Below, one piece after another: positions 20,198-30,980 of a stretch of 64,000 bases of DNA; position 1 is the stretch's first letter; the number at the start of each line of letters is the position of its first letter. Under the pieces are notes generated by a model. That model saw only the letters and a list, made by a program, of their open reading frames with translations. It searched no databases and was not told where the DNA came from. Source of the stretch: Volutella citrinella (lineage: Eukaryota > Ascomycota > Sordariomycetes > Hypocreales > Nectriaceae); the NCBI GenBank assembly GCA_034401135.1, contig JAWZSP010000002.1:3596001-3660000 (forward strand), given 5' to 3'. Made by a program: the position numbers and the translations under genes.

Positions 20198-21769
20198 CTT
20201 GGGCAGACGAGACCGAGATGCTAAGAGTTTGGGTGTAAGTTTAGTCTGTCTGCTTGCTCACTCTGTAGATTTTGACGCTCCTATATAGCCCTCCAGGTCA
20301 GCCTGTTCTCACCTGCAAACAACGTAGTTGGAGTGAACGACGACAGAGCCTGCACGGGCGTCGAAGAAGCGGCTGTTGATGTTCAGCATCACATCGCATT
20401 GCACAAGTGAACACCACATTTTTTTTTGTTGGCTAGTGTCTGATGGAGGTTTGCAGAAGAGGATACAAGGTGAACAATGCCAGCCGCCGTTCTGTCCATC
20501 GTCTGAAATCGACATGAGCGGCATTATTGGGATGACCCTGAGACGATGCCGAGAGCCGGAGCAGCAGAGTCGGAGCCACATAGCGGTACGACAGAGGTGA
20601 AACAGGGCGAGGCCGGATCCACGCGCATCCGACTGTGCCACCAACACAACACCATGAACAAGACCAAGATTTCGGTGGCGCCGCTGGAAGCTCGTCGCAC
20701 CGTTGTTAGTGGTTTGAATGGTGTCTCGGAGGTGCTGCCATGGCGCCCTCCTCTGTCTACTGGTGAAGCCGGAGGCCTGGTGTGCCGGTTGCGCCGGTGT
20801 CGTGGAGTGGATCCGAGGCCGTGGTGGTGGGGAGGGACTCGGCGGTGGTCGGTCAGGTGGGGCGGCCGACAGTGGACATTGACCGGTGGCTGTCTGCTAT
20901 GTGCAACTGCCTTGATCGTGCCTGCAGCTGGTGCAGCGAACATTGGCCAGTCAGGCGTACAGCGAGATGTGTGCCTGAACGGGTAGAATGGAACCAGCAT
21001 GAACTGACCTGCTCCGATTCTTGTCCACGCCAGCGGCTACAGAGCTTGGCCAGCACAACTGATGGCGGTGTCATGGCCCAATTGCCCTGTTGGCAGCGAC
21101 ACCATCAGCCCACAAGCTGCCTGAGTCTTTCTATTCCCAGAGCGGCCATGGCTGAGGGAGAGGGGCCGTCTGGGGCGCACCATCTCTGGTGCCCCTGCTC
21201 GGCGCTTAGCACCCTCAGACGATTGGAGGTGGCGCTCTGGCCGTCGCAAGGTTGCACCCGCCCGTCGAATCCGCAAGGGCCCCCGGCAACGGCTGCTGCA
21301 GGGCGGCGCGTGTGATTGGCCGCACGGCGCAGTTGAGGCATGCTTGGTGACGGATCCCGACCGCTTGAGACTGGCGGCGTGCGAGATGCGATTGGGAAGC
21401 GTGAGATCACCGCCTAGCTGCGACAGGAAAGGTCGCTGTGACGGCCGGATCCCTGCTGCTGCAAGCACACGATAGTTACCCGACTGCAGCAGAGCAGAGC
21501 CAGCCATGTGCGTCGGCGTTGGATCCAATGCACGAGGTGCTGGTGGCGGCGAGGAACTGCTGCTACTAATAATGGCCCTGTTGCCGCTGCCGTTGCTGCT
21601 GGCCTCATGCAACCATTTCCCGTCGAACATTTCACTCTAATAACGCTACAACGACTCCAAAACAATCTCTGGGCTCTGCGCAAACTAATACCACGGCGCA
21701 CTCTCATCACACACGTCTGCCATCGCCCACCAAAAACCAGCCACCGACTCTCCCACACCACCGCCGAGA
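20198..21769. other. Region upstream of the broken gene
   Basis: No supported gene in 1.6 kb of GC-rich sequence. Open frames on both strands lack recognisable domains or coherent splicing. A TATA-like element for the minus-strand gene lies at 20281. Confidence 0.5.
20281..20288 (-). promoter_or_regulatory. TATA-like element of the broken gene
   Basis: CTATATAG, 85 bp upstream of the minus-strand ATG at 20197. Confidence 0.45.
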
Positions 21770-22048
21770 ATGGGCAACAACCTCTCAACCTTTGTCGTCC
21801 CCGACACCTCGGCCGTCGTCCTCAGTCCCCAGGACCGGAATTCGGCCATCTGGCTCGGCATCTTCTGGGCCATCTCCGTCCAGGGATGCGCCATGATCTT
21901 CACCACGCTCGCCCTCGTCGACCGCTGGAAGGGCCCCTACGACAAGATCCGCGTCAGCTTCGGCTCCGTCATGGCCGCCTTACTGCTGTCCACAGCCTGG
22001 CCCGCCGTGTGGCTGTATCTGGCCTCAACGACGGACGGAGGCTACTGA
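21770..22048 (+). CDS. Small two-helix membrane protein, unknown function
   Basis: A single exon of 92 residues. After a polar N terminus (MGNNLSTFVVPDTSAVVLSP) come two hydrophobic stretches, WLGIFWAISVQGCAMIFTTLAL (about residues 28-49) and a second around VMAALLLSTAWPAVWLYLA (about 66-84). The loop between them is charged (DRWKGPYDKIR), and the protein ends in TTDGGY. The codons are C-ending as in neighbouring fungal genes, and the leader is CA-rich as expected before a fungal start codon. MGN at the start could be a myristoylation signal. I cannot name the family; a small organellar or ER membrane subunit is possible. The 3' flank faces the UPF0052 gene. Confidence 0.65.
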   Translation: MGNNLSTFVVPDTSAVVLSPQDRNSAIWLGIFWAISVQGCAMIFTTLALVDRWKGPYDKIRVSFGSVMAALLLSTAWPAVWLYLASTTDGGY

Positions 22049-22644
22049 GGGGGCTGGTGAAAGAGCAACGACATGAAAAAAAAAAAGAAAAGTCCAGCTC
22101 TTGCGACGGGGCCGGCGATAATGGCCCCCAAAAAAAAAGCATGCAAGACGACATGATACCACCACACGCGCAATCCTGGATTCATAGCGACCACGAGAAC
22201 ACTAGTCGACGAGGCATCAATGAGTCCACACGACACACACACACATCACGGTGTTCTCTGCTGTACACATACGCCGTTATTTTTTTATTCCATATGTATC
22301 TGTTTGGGTCTTTTTTGGGGGAGGGCGGGAGCGGCGCTTTGGGCATCATTTCAATCATAAGCGACATGGGAGGCAAAGCATGGAGTTGTTGCGCACCAGA
22401 GCCATTTTTGAATGTGACGGCGTCATCTTTGCACGTCGAGTTTGACAGTAATAATACAAGACGTAAAAAAACCCAACCGTCTCGCCTCGGATGCCCTGTT
22501 TGTTCTGTTGTCCGTCCTCCCATGCAACCTTTCTACTTGCGATTCCGTACCTGCTTTTGCCGCTTTGACGTGAGCCTTGGCATCCCGGCAGGTGTGTTGC
22601 ACAAAAAACGCCCTCTCCCATGTGCTGCTGAACCTAGATTTCCC
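22049..22644. other. Convergent 3' flanks
   Basis: About 600 bp between the stop codons of two converging genes. It contains A10, A8 and T7 runs and a (CA)n tract at about 22229, consistent with 3' UTR sequence. No gene seen. Confidence 0.6.
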
Positions 22645-24170
22645 TTACCCAACCAACGTGTTGCGCCGGCTCCTGTCCAGCCTCGCGTCCTTGCGGCCAA
22701 TTATCGTCTCGAGGGCCTGTGTTAGAGCCTTCGCGTCATACCTGCCCCCTCTGCCGGCCCCGTCCCTCGGGCCGTACAGCCTCGTCGCGTCGATTCCGAG
22801 CTGGTTGAGCCGCTGCTTGTCCATCCTGGGCGCGTTTTCGTTCTCGAGGTAGATGACGTGCGTCACGTACTGTGCGTACTCGGCCTCGCTGGGCTTGGGC
22901 ATGCCCCTCGAGTCGGCACAGGCGCTCGCGACAGCGTCTACAAAGTCGAGGGCCGAAAAGGGGTCTGTAGACGGGCCTGTTTCGCGGTCCGTGGTGCCGT
23001 TGAGGATGAGGATCTTGTTCCTGACAAAGGGGCTCGCGATGGCCTCACCGACGCCCCGCAGGACGAGGCTAGGGATGATGGACGTGAAAAGGGAGCCGAT
23101 GCTGTAGACGATGCTGTTGGCCGATGCGAGCGCGTCGAGCACCCGCGGATTCGCTGGGATCCGGATTTCCTCGCCGTATGGGTTGATGTACCAGATCCTG
23201 TTAATCCTCGACGGCAGGTCCTCCTCCTCGTCCTTAGAGAAGTTAATTGCCGGCCTCCTCAGGGCCGGGAGAGTCCCTGGTAAGTTGGCGTCTTCGACCT
23301 TGTCGTGCTCCCAAGTATCGTGCTTGGACAGCAGCGGGCTGTGGACGCCAGCACTCGTGCCCGGTACCGCAGCCGTGGGCGCGCTCGGGTGAGAAATGTC
23401 ATTTTGGCCCGTGATGACTGTCCCGTTCACCAAGCCCGCGGCGATGTGATGGGCAAAGCTGGAGTTGAGAGCCGGCAGCACGGCGATGCGGTCTGGCACA
23501 GCGCAGATGGAGCTCAGCAGATAGATGGCGGCCTCGAAGCTGCCGGTGAACAGCCTCGTGCCAGTAAGGAAGAGATTTCCGATGCTCGCGCCGGAGAAAT
23601 TGAATCTGCTGCTAGGCCTCATCCTCTTGACCACCTCGACATTGAAGCTGTTGAGATAGGAGCGGATGAGCTCCCGCTTGGGCGATGATATGCCGTTCCA
23701 GAGGGGGTGTGTCGCCTCGAGAATCTCAAACCACTCGGCTCTTGCCTCGGCGTGATCCTTTGGCAGGCGATGATTGAAGAAGTGTTTTATGGCTACCGTT
23801 TCCGGGCTGCCATCGTCGGGGATCAATCGAACCAGACGAGACCTCACATCGCCAATGCCTATCACCAAGGGTTAGCCACACGCGAGCAAACTAGATTGCT
23901 AGTAGAGCACATCGCACCTGGTCCGCCAAAGACACGGATGATCTCGCTGCTGCTACCGCCATTGTCAGATATGGGTATCACGTAGCTCAGGGTGCATTGG
24001 TTAGCTTCGCGGACGCTTTCAAAGACATCTACGAGGTTGTTGGCGGCGCTGCCTCCAGAGAAGACGACGAGCCCGCTCAACAGGCCGCCACTTCCCGGGC
24101 CCGGGGTTGTGGAGAGCCCCGAGCCAGGCGGAGGGTAGAGTCCGCTGCTGTCCGTGTTGATTCGAGCCAT
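22645..24170 (-). CDS. UPF0052 (YvcK/CofD-like) protein
   Basis: Two exons, 24170-23918 and 23858-22645, with a 59-nt intron, give 488 residues. The N-terminal FSGGSAANNLVDVF (about residues 37-50) is the glycine-rich nucleotide-sugar or nucleotide-binding loop of the family. ISDNGGSSSEIIRVFGGPG joined to IGDVRSRLVRLIP across the intron is its best signature. Further matches are NFSGASIGNLFLTG and SANSIVYSIGSLFTSIIPSL. Bacterial YvcK binds UDP-GlcNAc and affects cell shape and carbon use; CofD is a 2-phospho-lactate transferase in F420 synthesis. The fungal members are uncharacterised as far as I know. An insertion at about residues 260-300, rich in Ser, Pro and acidic residues, is absent from bacterial forms. 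An upstream in-frame Met at 24269 would add 33 residues; the later start is preferred because the P-loop-like motif normally lies near the N terminus. Confidence 0.88.
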
Positions 24171-25288
24171 ATGGAGATTGACCCTTGGACGATTATAAAG
24201 CAGAATCCCCTTACGACACGGCCAGTGTTTGTGAGGTTGCTGATGTGGCGGGGTTCCTGTGAGCCCCACTCACCGAGTCCCATAATACTGTAGGGCTCTG
24301 ATCGGGAAATACCCAGTTAGGTTCTCATCCGGTGCCTGGTCAAGGTACTGGGATCCGCGCGGCAGTGGCCACAGAGTGCCGCAAAGATCCTTCAAGCACA
24401 TGGCACTTTGAGCCATGATTACTATACGGTCCAGGAATGCCAAAACTGTCCTCCATCCCTTTCAAGGACAATCTCCGCCCATCTTCATGCAGGTTCGCTG
24501 GCATGCACACGACCTGAAAGCTAGGCGACGTATTAGTGGGGAGGTGCCGGTGTAGTGGCTCGGCGCAACGCAACACCTCCCCACCACAAAAGGTGAAGCT
24601 GCAGGCCCGAGGGAGGACCACTGGATTTATGCCGACTTGACTTCCATGACTAATTACCTTATCCAGCCCATCGGAATACTATACCTCGGAGGCCAGCCGG
24701 GAGAGTCACCAACCGGTTACCTCGGAGACAACGGCAAGCGGGCAGCAGAGTGTACGCAGCTATCCACGGCATCATGACCACGCCATGACTACCTAAGGAT
24801 GCTCACATCCATATGTCCGCGACTCCCCGGCGCACCGACGCCCACCGGGAAGAGCCCCGCGACTGGGGCTGGTGGGTAGAGGCATCGGCGCTCGCACCCT
24901 AACCGGCCGGAATCCTCTCGGGGCGTTTCCTCTTCCCGCCAGCGCCGGTCGGCGAGGCAGGCGCACAGAGACCCGCCTCCTCCGTGGGGATCCTCACGGG
25001 CCTTGGAAGTCGCAACCCGCCCGCCGCTTGACGTCAAGCACTGTGGGACAGTGGACGAAAAACCCCCCCCAGCGGATCCGCGTCCGTGAGGCTGTCCGTG
25101 GACATTATTAATCACCATGGGCTGGTGAAGCTCAGATTCAGATTCGGACGATATAAAAGGCTTTTGGTCTCATTGGCATCGCTGCTTCATCGATTCACGG
25201 CCATTTCACAGCCAGATCACATCAACAACACCAAACTACCTCCGCAATAAGCAGGCCTTGACTTTACAAGCGTTTCTCCACTCCCAAG
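24171..25288. promoter_or_regulatory. Divergent promoter, UPF0052 gene and dehydrogenase
   Basis: 1.1 kb between divergent start codons with no supported gene. A TATA box for the dehydrogenase lies at 25151. Confidence 0.6.
25151..25158 (+). promoter_or_regulatory. TATA box of the dehydrogenase gene
   Basis: ATATAAAAGG lies 138 bp upstream of the start, followed by a CA-rich leader. Confidence 0.65.
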
Positions 25289-26479
25289 ATGGTTCTCTCC
25301 GTTCCCAAGACCACCAAGCAGTGGACCACCGAGTCTGATGGCTTCGATGCCATGAAATACTCCGAGAAGGAGGTTCCCCATGTGGGCGATAGCGAGTGCT
25401 TGGTCAAGCGTAAGTTGTTGCCCTGGACATGAGTTCATAGATTAGGAGCTGACCTAGGTTGCCAATACAGTTCAGGGGGCTACACTCAACGCAAGTCGCC
25501 CATTCTACCAACCCCTCAGCAGATAACATAGCCAACCATCCTAGCTAACACACACCGCTTCTAGTACCGTGACCTCATCATCTCTCGCGGCGAGTACCCT
25601 CTGCCCGGCCTCACCAAGGGTGTCGTGCCCGGATCTGACGGCGCCGGCACCGTCATCGCCGTGGGCAAGAGCGTCACCCGCTTCAAGCCCGGCGACAAGG
25701 TCATCACCCTCTTCAACCAAGGTCACCTCGGCGGCTCCCTCAACAACCAGAGCGTCTTGACCGGCCTGGGCGGTGCCCTCGACGGCACGCTGCGGTCCGT
25801 TGGCGCCTTCAACGAGAATGGCCTCGTCCGCATGCCCGAGCACCTCAACTTCATCGAGGCCGCTTCCCTCACCTGCGCCGGCCTGACGGCCTGGAACGCC
25901 CTCTTCGGCCTCGAGGGCTCCAAGCTGGCGCCCGGCCAGTGGGTGCTCACCCAGGGCACGGGCGGCGTCAGCGTCTTTGCCGTGCAGTTCGCAAAGGCGG
26001 CCGGTGCCCGCGTGATTGCGACGACGAGCTCCTCGGCCAAGGCTAGCTTGCTCGAGAAGCTGGGCGCCGACCACATCATCAACTACAGCGAGACGCCCGA
26101 GTGGGGTGCCAAGGCCAAGGAGCTGACGGGCGGCGCCGGCGTCGACCACGTTGTCGAGGTCGCCGGCCCCCGGTCCATGGCGCAGAGCCTCGAGGCCATC
26201 AAGATTGACGGCGTCATCTCCATCATCGGCTTCGTGGGCGGCAAGTCAGACAAGGAGCCCAGCTTCCAGGAGTGCCTTGGCCGCCTGTGCACCACCCGCG
26301 GCCTGCTGGTCGGTAACCGCGTCCAGATGGAGGACATGTGCCGCGCCATGGAGGCCAGCCCGGAGGCCCTGCGACCGGTCATCGACGACAGGGTGTTTGG
26401 CCTAGATCAGCTCAAGGAGGCGTACGAGTACCAGTGGTCTGGCCAGCACCAGGGCAAGGTCGGCATCCGCATCGACTAG
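25289..26479 (+). CDS. Medium-chain dehydrogenase/reductase, quinone-reductase type
   Basis: Exons 25289-25409, 25471-25490 and 25565-26479 give 351 residues. The family signature LQGATLNYRDLIISRGEYP is rebuilt across both introns. Other motifs are GSDGAGTVIAVGKSVTRFKPGD (catalytic GroES-like domain), LTCAGLTAWNAL, and the Rossmann loop QGTGGVSVFAVQFAK (GTGGV at about residues 178-182). The structural-zinc cysteine cluster of classical alcohol dehydrogenases is absent, so an NADPH quinone oxidoreductase-like enzyme is favoured. Fungal relatives are often named zinc-type alcohol dehydrogenase-like protein, after S. pombe C1773.06c. The substrate is unknown. Intron 2 begins GCAAGT, a GC-AG intron, and the exon between the introns is only 20 nt. 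Confidence 0.9.
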
Positions 26480-27344
26480 ACGTGAGGAGCGAGGTGGGCA
26501 AGTTGTGAAACGGGAATAAGCTTGTGTAGGCTATAAGTTCGCTTTACAGAAAATTATGACACTTTATGATACGATCCGTCGTTCCATGGCAGGCCGCGGG
26601 AAACACTTAGCATGATGTGCCAATGTAGGTCGCCTTGCCCGGGGTCGAGATTTGCCAGCAGTTAGAGATTAGGCTATGGCATCTATCCAGTCGGTTATGG
26701 TGCTAGATAGCAGCGGTTCAATAAACAATCTGAGATGCAAAACGAAAAGCCTATCCCTCGACCTGAGGCTAACAGGCATACTGGAGACTGATTGTGAGAT
26801 GCCATTTTGGGGTAAGGTCTACACGGGATGATTAAATGTTGAAAGAGACATCTAAAACCAATGAAAGCGAGGTAGTTGACAGGAGCAGCCCGTTGTGCCG
26901 TCGACGGCCTCGAATTGGGACTTTGGGAATTGGAACAAAGGAATCCCTGGGCAGGGAATGTTAGCTTGTTTCCAGTAAAGTCCTGGCCCTTGCATGAATG
27001 GCTGATTCACCATGCATCGCATCGCATCGCAGGAGTTTACTGGACTAGCGCACCAGGGGGTACGGATTCCGTGGGCAAATGCGAGTAATACGGCTCAAGT
27101 TTGGCCCGCCAAAGGGCCACCATCCCGGCGATGACTTCCCGTTTTGCAGTCTACCTTGGAACGGCATTTGATATAATTTGATTTCGATTACACTGTCTGC
27201 TACGCTAGATTACGTCCTCGGTTCTTGTACCTGTTTTCCAAGTTCCATGCCAGTTCCCAGAAGTAACTGGCTTCGCTAGCCTCCCCCTCGCGCCCCCATC
27301 TCTTGACATCTCGGACCTCCGGCTCCGGGCGTCGCTTTCGACAC
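26480..27344. other. Convergent 3' flanks
   Basis: 865 bp between the converging dehydrogenase and surface-protein genes. No gene seen. A (CATCG)n run lies at about 27014-27029. Confidence 0.6.
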
Positions 27345-27911
27345 TTAGAGCAGGAGGACAGCACCGGCAGCGAGGACACCGCCGAGAATGTTGGCAGCGT
27401 TGTTAGCGCCACCGGCAGGAACGGCAGGGTTGGTTGGCTTGCCGCCGTCAGGGCCCTTGGAGGTGACGGTGCCGTTGCTAGCAGGAGGAGTAGGCATAGG
27501 CACGGGGGGATAAGTCGCGCCCTTGGCCGTAGTAGAGGAGGAAGAGGAGGTGGTGGGCTTGGCAGCAGGAGCAGTTTTGCCGCCGTCGGCAACCGAGGTC
27601 TCCTTGGGCTGGTCCTGGATGATGGTCTTGGTGCTTCCGGGGCCCTCGATGATGTCGGTGCGGCTGTCGATGCCTCCGGGGCCGGTGCAGACCTTGCCAA
27701 TGTCGCAGCAGCCGCCGTTGTCGGTGCAGTACTGGGTGGGAGGGCAACCGCCGCCAGCAGCGCAGCATCGCCAGCCGACGGGAATGCAGGAGTAGGCGTT
27801 TCCGCAGGCGACGCGGCCGATCTGCTCAGAGCAGGGGATGAGGTCCTGGCGAGGGCTGATACCGGCGGCGAGGACGCCGGAGGCGGACAGGGCGAGCAGG
27901 AGGAACTTCAT
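27345..27911 (-). CDS. Cys-rich GPI-type surface protein
   Basis: A single exon of 188 residues. A signal peptide (MKFLLLALSASGVLAAG) is followed by a compact domain of about 65 residues with eleven cysteines, including CGNAYSCIPVGWRCC and GGCCDIGKVC. A Ser/Thr/Pro-rich linker (about residues 110-160) follows. The C terminus has small residues (GGANNAANILGG) and then a hydrophobic tail ending VLLL with no charged residue after it, the pattern of GPI-anchor addition. The protein is probably attached to the plasma membrane or wall. The cysteine spacing resembles small knottin- or chitin-binding-like domains, but I cannot assign a family. A clear TATA box lies 150 bp upstream. Confidence 0.85.
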   Translation of the reverse strand: MKFLLLALSASGVLAAGISPRQDLIPCSEQIGRVACGNAYSCIPVGWRCCAAGGGCPPTQYCTDNGGCCDIGKVCTGPGGIDSRTDIIEGPGSTKTIIQDQPKETSVADGGKTAPAAKPTTSSSSSTTAKGATYPPVPMPTPPASNGTVTSKGPDGGKPTNPAVPAGGANNAANILGGVLAAGAVLLL

Positions 27912-29100
27912 GTTGAGTCTTGTTTCTTGCGTGTATGGTTGATTAAGCGACTGTATCAGCGAGTGACTTTTGTCTATTAAGAATTGGCAGCGAGAGAGAG
28001 AGAAAGAGAGAGCTTGGTGTGGGTGTAAGTCGAATCGAGCGGGACATCGGGGCTCCTTTTATATACCACGACGAGAGCTTTGACTGGCACCTCGCCGCCT
28101 CAATCACAAGAAGGGAAGCGGCCCCGGATCCACGCTGATCGGGGCAACCAGCCAGTGCCAGTCTCGAGGCCGAAGGTCAAGGCCGTCAGCCAAGGATGGC
28201 AATGCAATGCAATGCATGGCGAGGGGCCCTGGGAAACGTGCTGTCGGTCTCGTCTGCGCGGACGGCTTTCCCTGCTCAGATGAGGATCGCCCAGCATCAG
28301 TGCTTATTCGCTTTCGCTCACTTTCCCTGTGCGCGCATCGGCTGCATGCCATTGGCAGCCTTTGGGGGTGTGGCGTGTCGCACCATGGACAAGGCTGTAG
28401 GAGATGGTGCGCAAGGACCCGCGGGGTTGAGATGCCAAGTATTTGTTTGCCTGCGCTTGATCCAATGTGAGCAGGAGATGGATCTAGTATTAGATCCAGG
28501 ACGATCGACTTAACATTGGCTCTCTGGGTGACTACGTCGCTACCAGAGAAAAAGAACCTGCCATCCATCTATCCACCATCCCGACAGGCAGTTATGCAAA
28601 CCATCTCGCCCGCTGCAGACACCGTCTTTAGTTCCAATGCTCTTTGAAGCACCAGCAGCTCCTCCGATTCACATTTCTTGCCAAGCACCTTCTCAAAGAG
28701 GATTAAAAGTGCGACGCCGAACATGACCCTTCCATGTCCCGACTCACATTGACAAATTCCACCTTGCTCTCGAGCTTTGATATCCCAGGCATCCATGCTT
28801 GTCCCACGAACAGCTGCTCAGGGATGCTTGAATCCTTCAACAGCTGGATAAGGTGTCAATAAGCGCGTCTTGGCTTCACTAGGGTGTTGATCTTCATCCA
28901 CCTTGCCCGTCCCGTGCGCCGACTGGGCAGTCAATCGTGAGACATGGCCTGGGCCAGGACTAGGCGCAATGCACACATCTTGTTTATGCTGCAATACTGC
29001 TTGTGGCTTCCTTGTCTCTCTTTGTATCCTTGTAGGCGTATTCGTCGTATTACAGGCCACGCAAGTTGGTACCTTGGCCAAGGCCCACCAGTCGGGTCGA
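27912..29100. other. Promoter of the surface-protein gene and a coding-like relic
   Basis: The left part is the surface-protein promoter, with a GA-rich leader and a TATA box at 28057. At about 28570-28850 the minus strand has a splice-like acceptor, a coding-like segment (EQLFVGQAWMPGISKLESK), a GTGAGT donor and another segment (LLVLQRALELKTVSAAGEM). No start or upstream exon was found. It may be a gene relic. Confidence 0.35.
28057..28065 (-). promoter_or_regulatory. TATA box of the surface-protein gene
   Basis: TATATAAAA on the minus strand, about 150 bp upstream of the start at 27911. Confidence 0.65.
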
Positions 29101-30980
29101 TCATGCTTGGCGCTTACCATCAGAAGATCGATTGTCTTTTAATTGCGAACATTTGTTGCCCATAGCTGTGTTCACTTTCGAGGTACCGTTGAACGGCCTC
29201 ACCGGACTAGGCGGATACTTCAACTCCGGCTCCGGCTCGTCCAACACAACTCTTCCGAACGGTATTCCAAGGACGTGTCTCTTGAACACATCAGTCATTC
29301 CTTCAGGGTCTGCGACAGAGTCAGTCCCAAAGCCCCCTTCCCGACGATACCCGAAGCCAAACTCACCAAACTTGGCCACGTGGTGCCCGACTCCCTTGAC
29401 CTTCATCCAGGTCAGGTTCTCTTCGGTCTGGAACTCGCCAATGTGGCGCGCCGTGTGGGCGCCTTTCTTGCCGGTAGGATGAAGCAGCATGTACTTGTTC
29501 GTATCAAACAACTTGAATCGCTCTCGGCCCTTGAAGTCTATGCTCTCGGTCACGTTCCTCAGGCCGAGCCAATTGGCCTCCAGGTCTGCGCAAGGTCTCG
29601 AGTCAGAAACGGACAGGTCTCCCCAGATTGGCCCTAGTTGTCTGGCTCAGCTTACCAGCATCTCCACCGATAATCAGCATCCTGAGGTAGTTTTCATGTT
29701 GTAGGATACGTTTGAGGTCTTCTAGATGAGATTTCAACACTGCAATGGGGTCAGCTCCAGTCGCTACTGTCTCTCCCACTCTGTCTCAAATTTACCGTGT
29801 CCCTCGGTCCTGTATATGTTTTCCGACTGATAATCGAAGGGGAAGTAGCTTGGTCGGTCCAGTGTGCCACCAATGACGGCGATTTGCCTTTGAACGTCTC
29901 TTCGCTTGAGCCATCTAGTCATTTTCGTGGCCATCATGCTCTGACTCTTTTTGTATGGCTCATGATTCACCCATGGTCTCCTGAGATCATGCGTATCAAA
30001 AGTCTTATGGCCCTGGGGCCCCGTAAAGTTGCCCCGGAATTCCTCGTACCGTTCTCGAGTCTTGAGGCATTTCTCTAGTTTGGGTTTCCTACACCGTTTC
30101 AGGTCCTCTTCCAGCTCGTTGAATTGCATGAGAAGCTTAGCACGCTTTTCATAGTCGATGACGGGTCTATACTCGTTGGCAAACGCCAAGTCCAGTGCCC
30201 TCCTAGACTGGAGAGAAGGATCCAAGTGCGGGCTGTCCAGACCCAGGGTCTTCAATCTGAGAAAGGTACTTCGTATGCCATCGTCTTTCCACTGGAAAGG
30301 AAATTTCCGGTTATAATCGATGATCTCCATGGCCAAAGCTATTGCCAAATAAGCGCCGTGCCCGACGCTCCATATCCCGTATTCGCTGTTGCGATACTGT
30401 GGCCAGTGTCGCTGAAAGATGTGCATGGACTGGAGCAAGTGTTGGGCAGCCATCTTCGCAGTTATGCGACTCACATTCCCAAAGCTGAATCCCGCCAGCG
30501 TTGGACTGTCGATGTACAGCATGTTCGCGTGTTTGTTGAAGCTGTGGGGATTGGTGGAGGGCTCGTCCGCGTCGTCTTGGAATACACATGGCCCGGTGCT
30601 GTTCAGCATGTCGTACGTGGCCGCGATGCCCGGCCCGCCGCCCAAGTAAACAATGACTGGTGCCGTGTCGGGTTTTTCTCGAGCCTCGAAGAACCAGAAG
30701 AATAGGTTGGCCGCTTCCTTGCCTTCTAAACCACACTCTGTGAGCTTCGGCGAGGGGCAGGGGAATCTCTTGTGCTATACTCACCTTTCTGCCCGACTTT
30801 GAAGTATCCAGCAGCGTTGTCGACATTCCGATCAGTCTCGCAGATTTGCCCCGGGTGTGAAAACTGTAGGTTCTCAAACTCAATAATTTCCGGGGGGTGA
30901 TTGTGCTTTTGCTTGAGAGCCAGTCCAGCGGTGAGCCAAGCCCACAGAATAGCACATAATGATAACGGGAGCATTTCCAT
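29101..30980 (-). CDS. S10 carboxypeptidase-like protein lacking the catalytic serine
   Basis: Five exons (30980-30785, 30725-29796, 29739-29656, 29585-29367, 29309-29101) give 545 residues. All four introns have good GTRAGT/GTAAAT donors and CAG or TAG acceptors. A signal peptide covers about residues 1-21. The serine carboxypeptidase layout is recognisable: LFFWFFEAR, VIVYLGGGPG (oxyanion region), STGPC, ANMLYIDSP, IIGGDADLEANWLG and VKGVGHHV. In active enzymes the nucleophile lies in G-E-S-Y-A; here the aligned stretch is SVGHGAYLA at about residues 186-192, so Gly189 replaces Ser. The oxyanion segment is also altered (GGGPGIAA rather than NGGPGCSS). The Asp (about 402-404) and His (471) of the triad remain. 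It is probably secreted or vacuolar and catalytically dead, perhaps acting as a binding protein. No frameshift or stop suggests decay. Confidence 0.85.

Noticed and set aside
20524..21410. Possible Zn2Cys6 regulator on the minus strand
   Set aside because: I searched the frames for C-x2-C-x6-C spacing and found none; no consistent splicing.
25541..26149. 202-codon minus-strand frame opposite the dehydrogenase
   Set aside because: Antisense shadow of a GC-rich exon; composition is Ala/Gly/Glu-rich without a start context or splicing.
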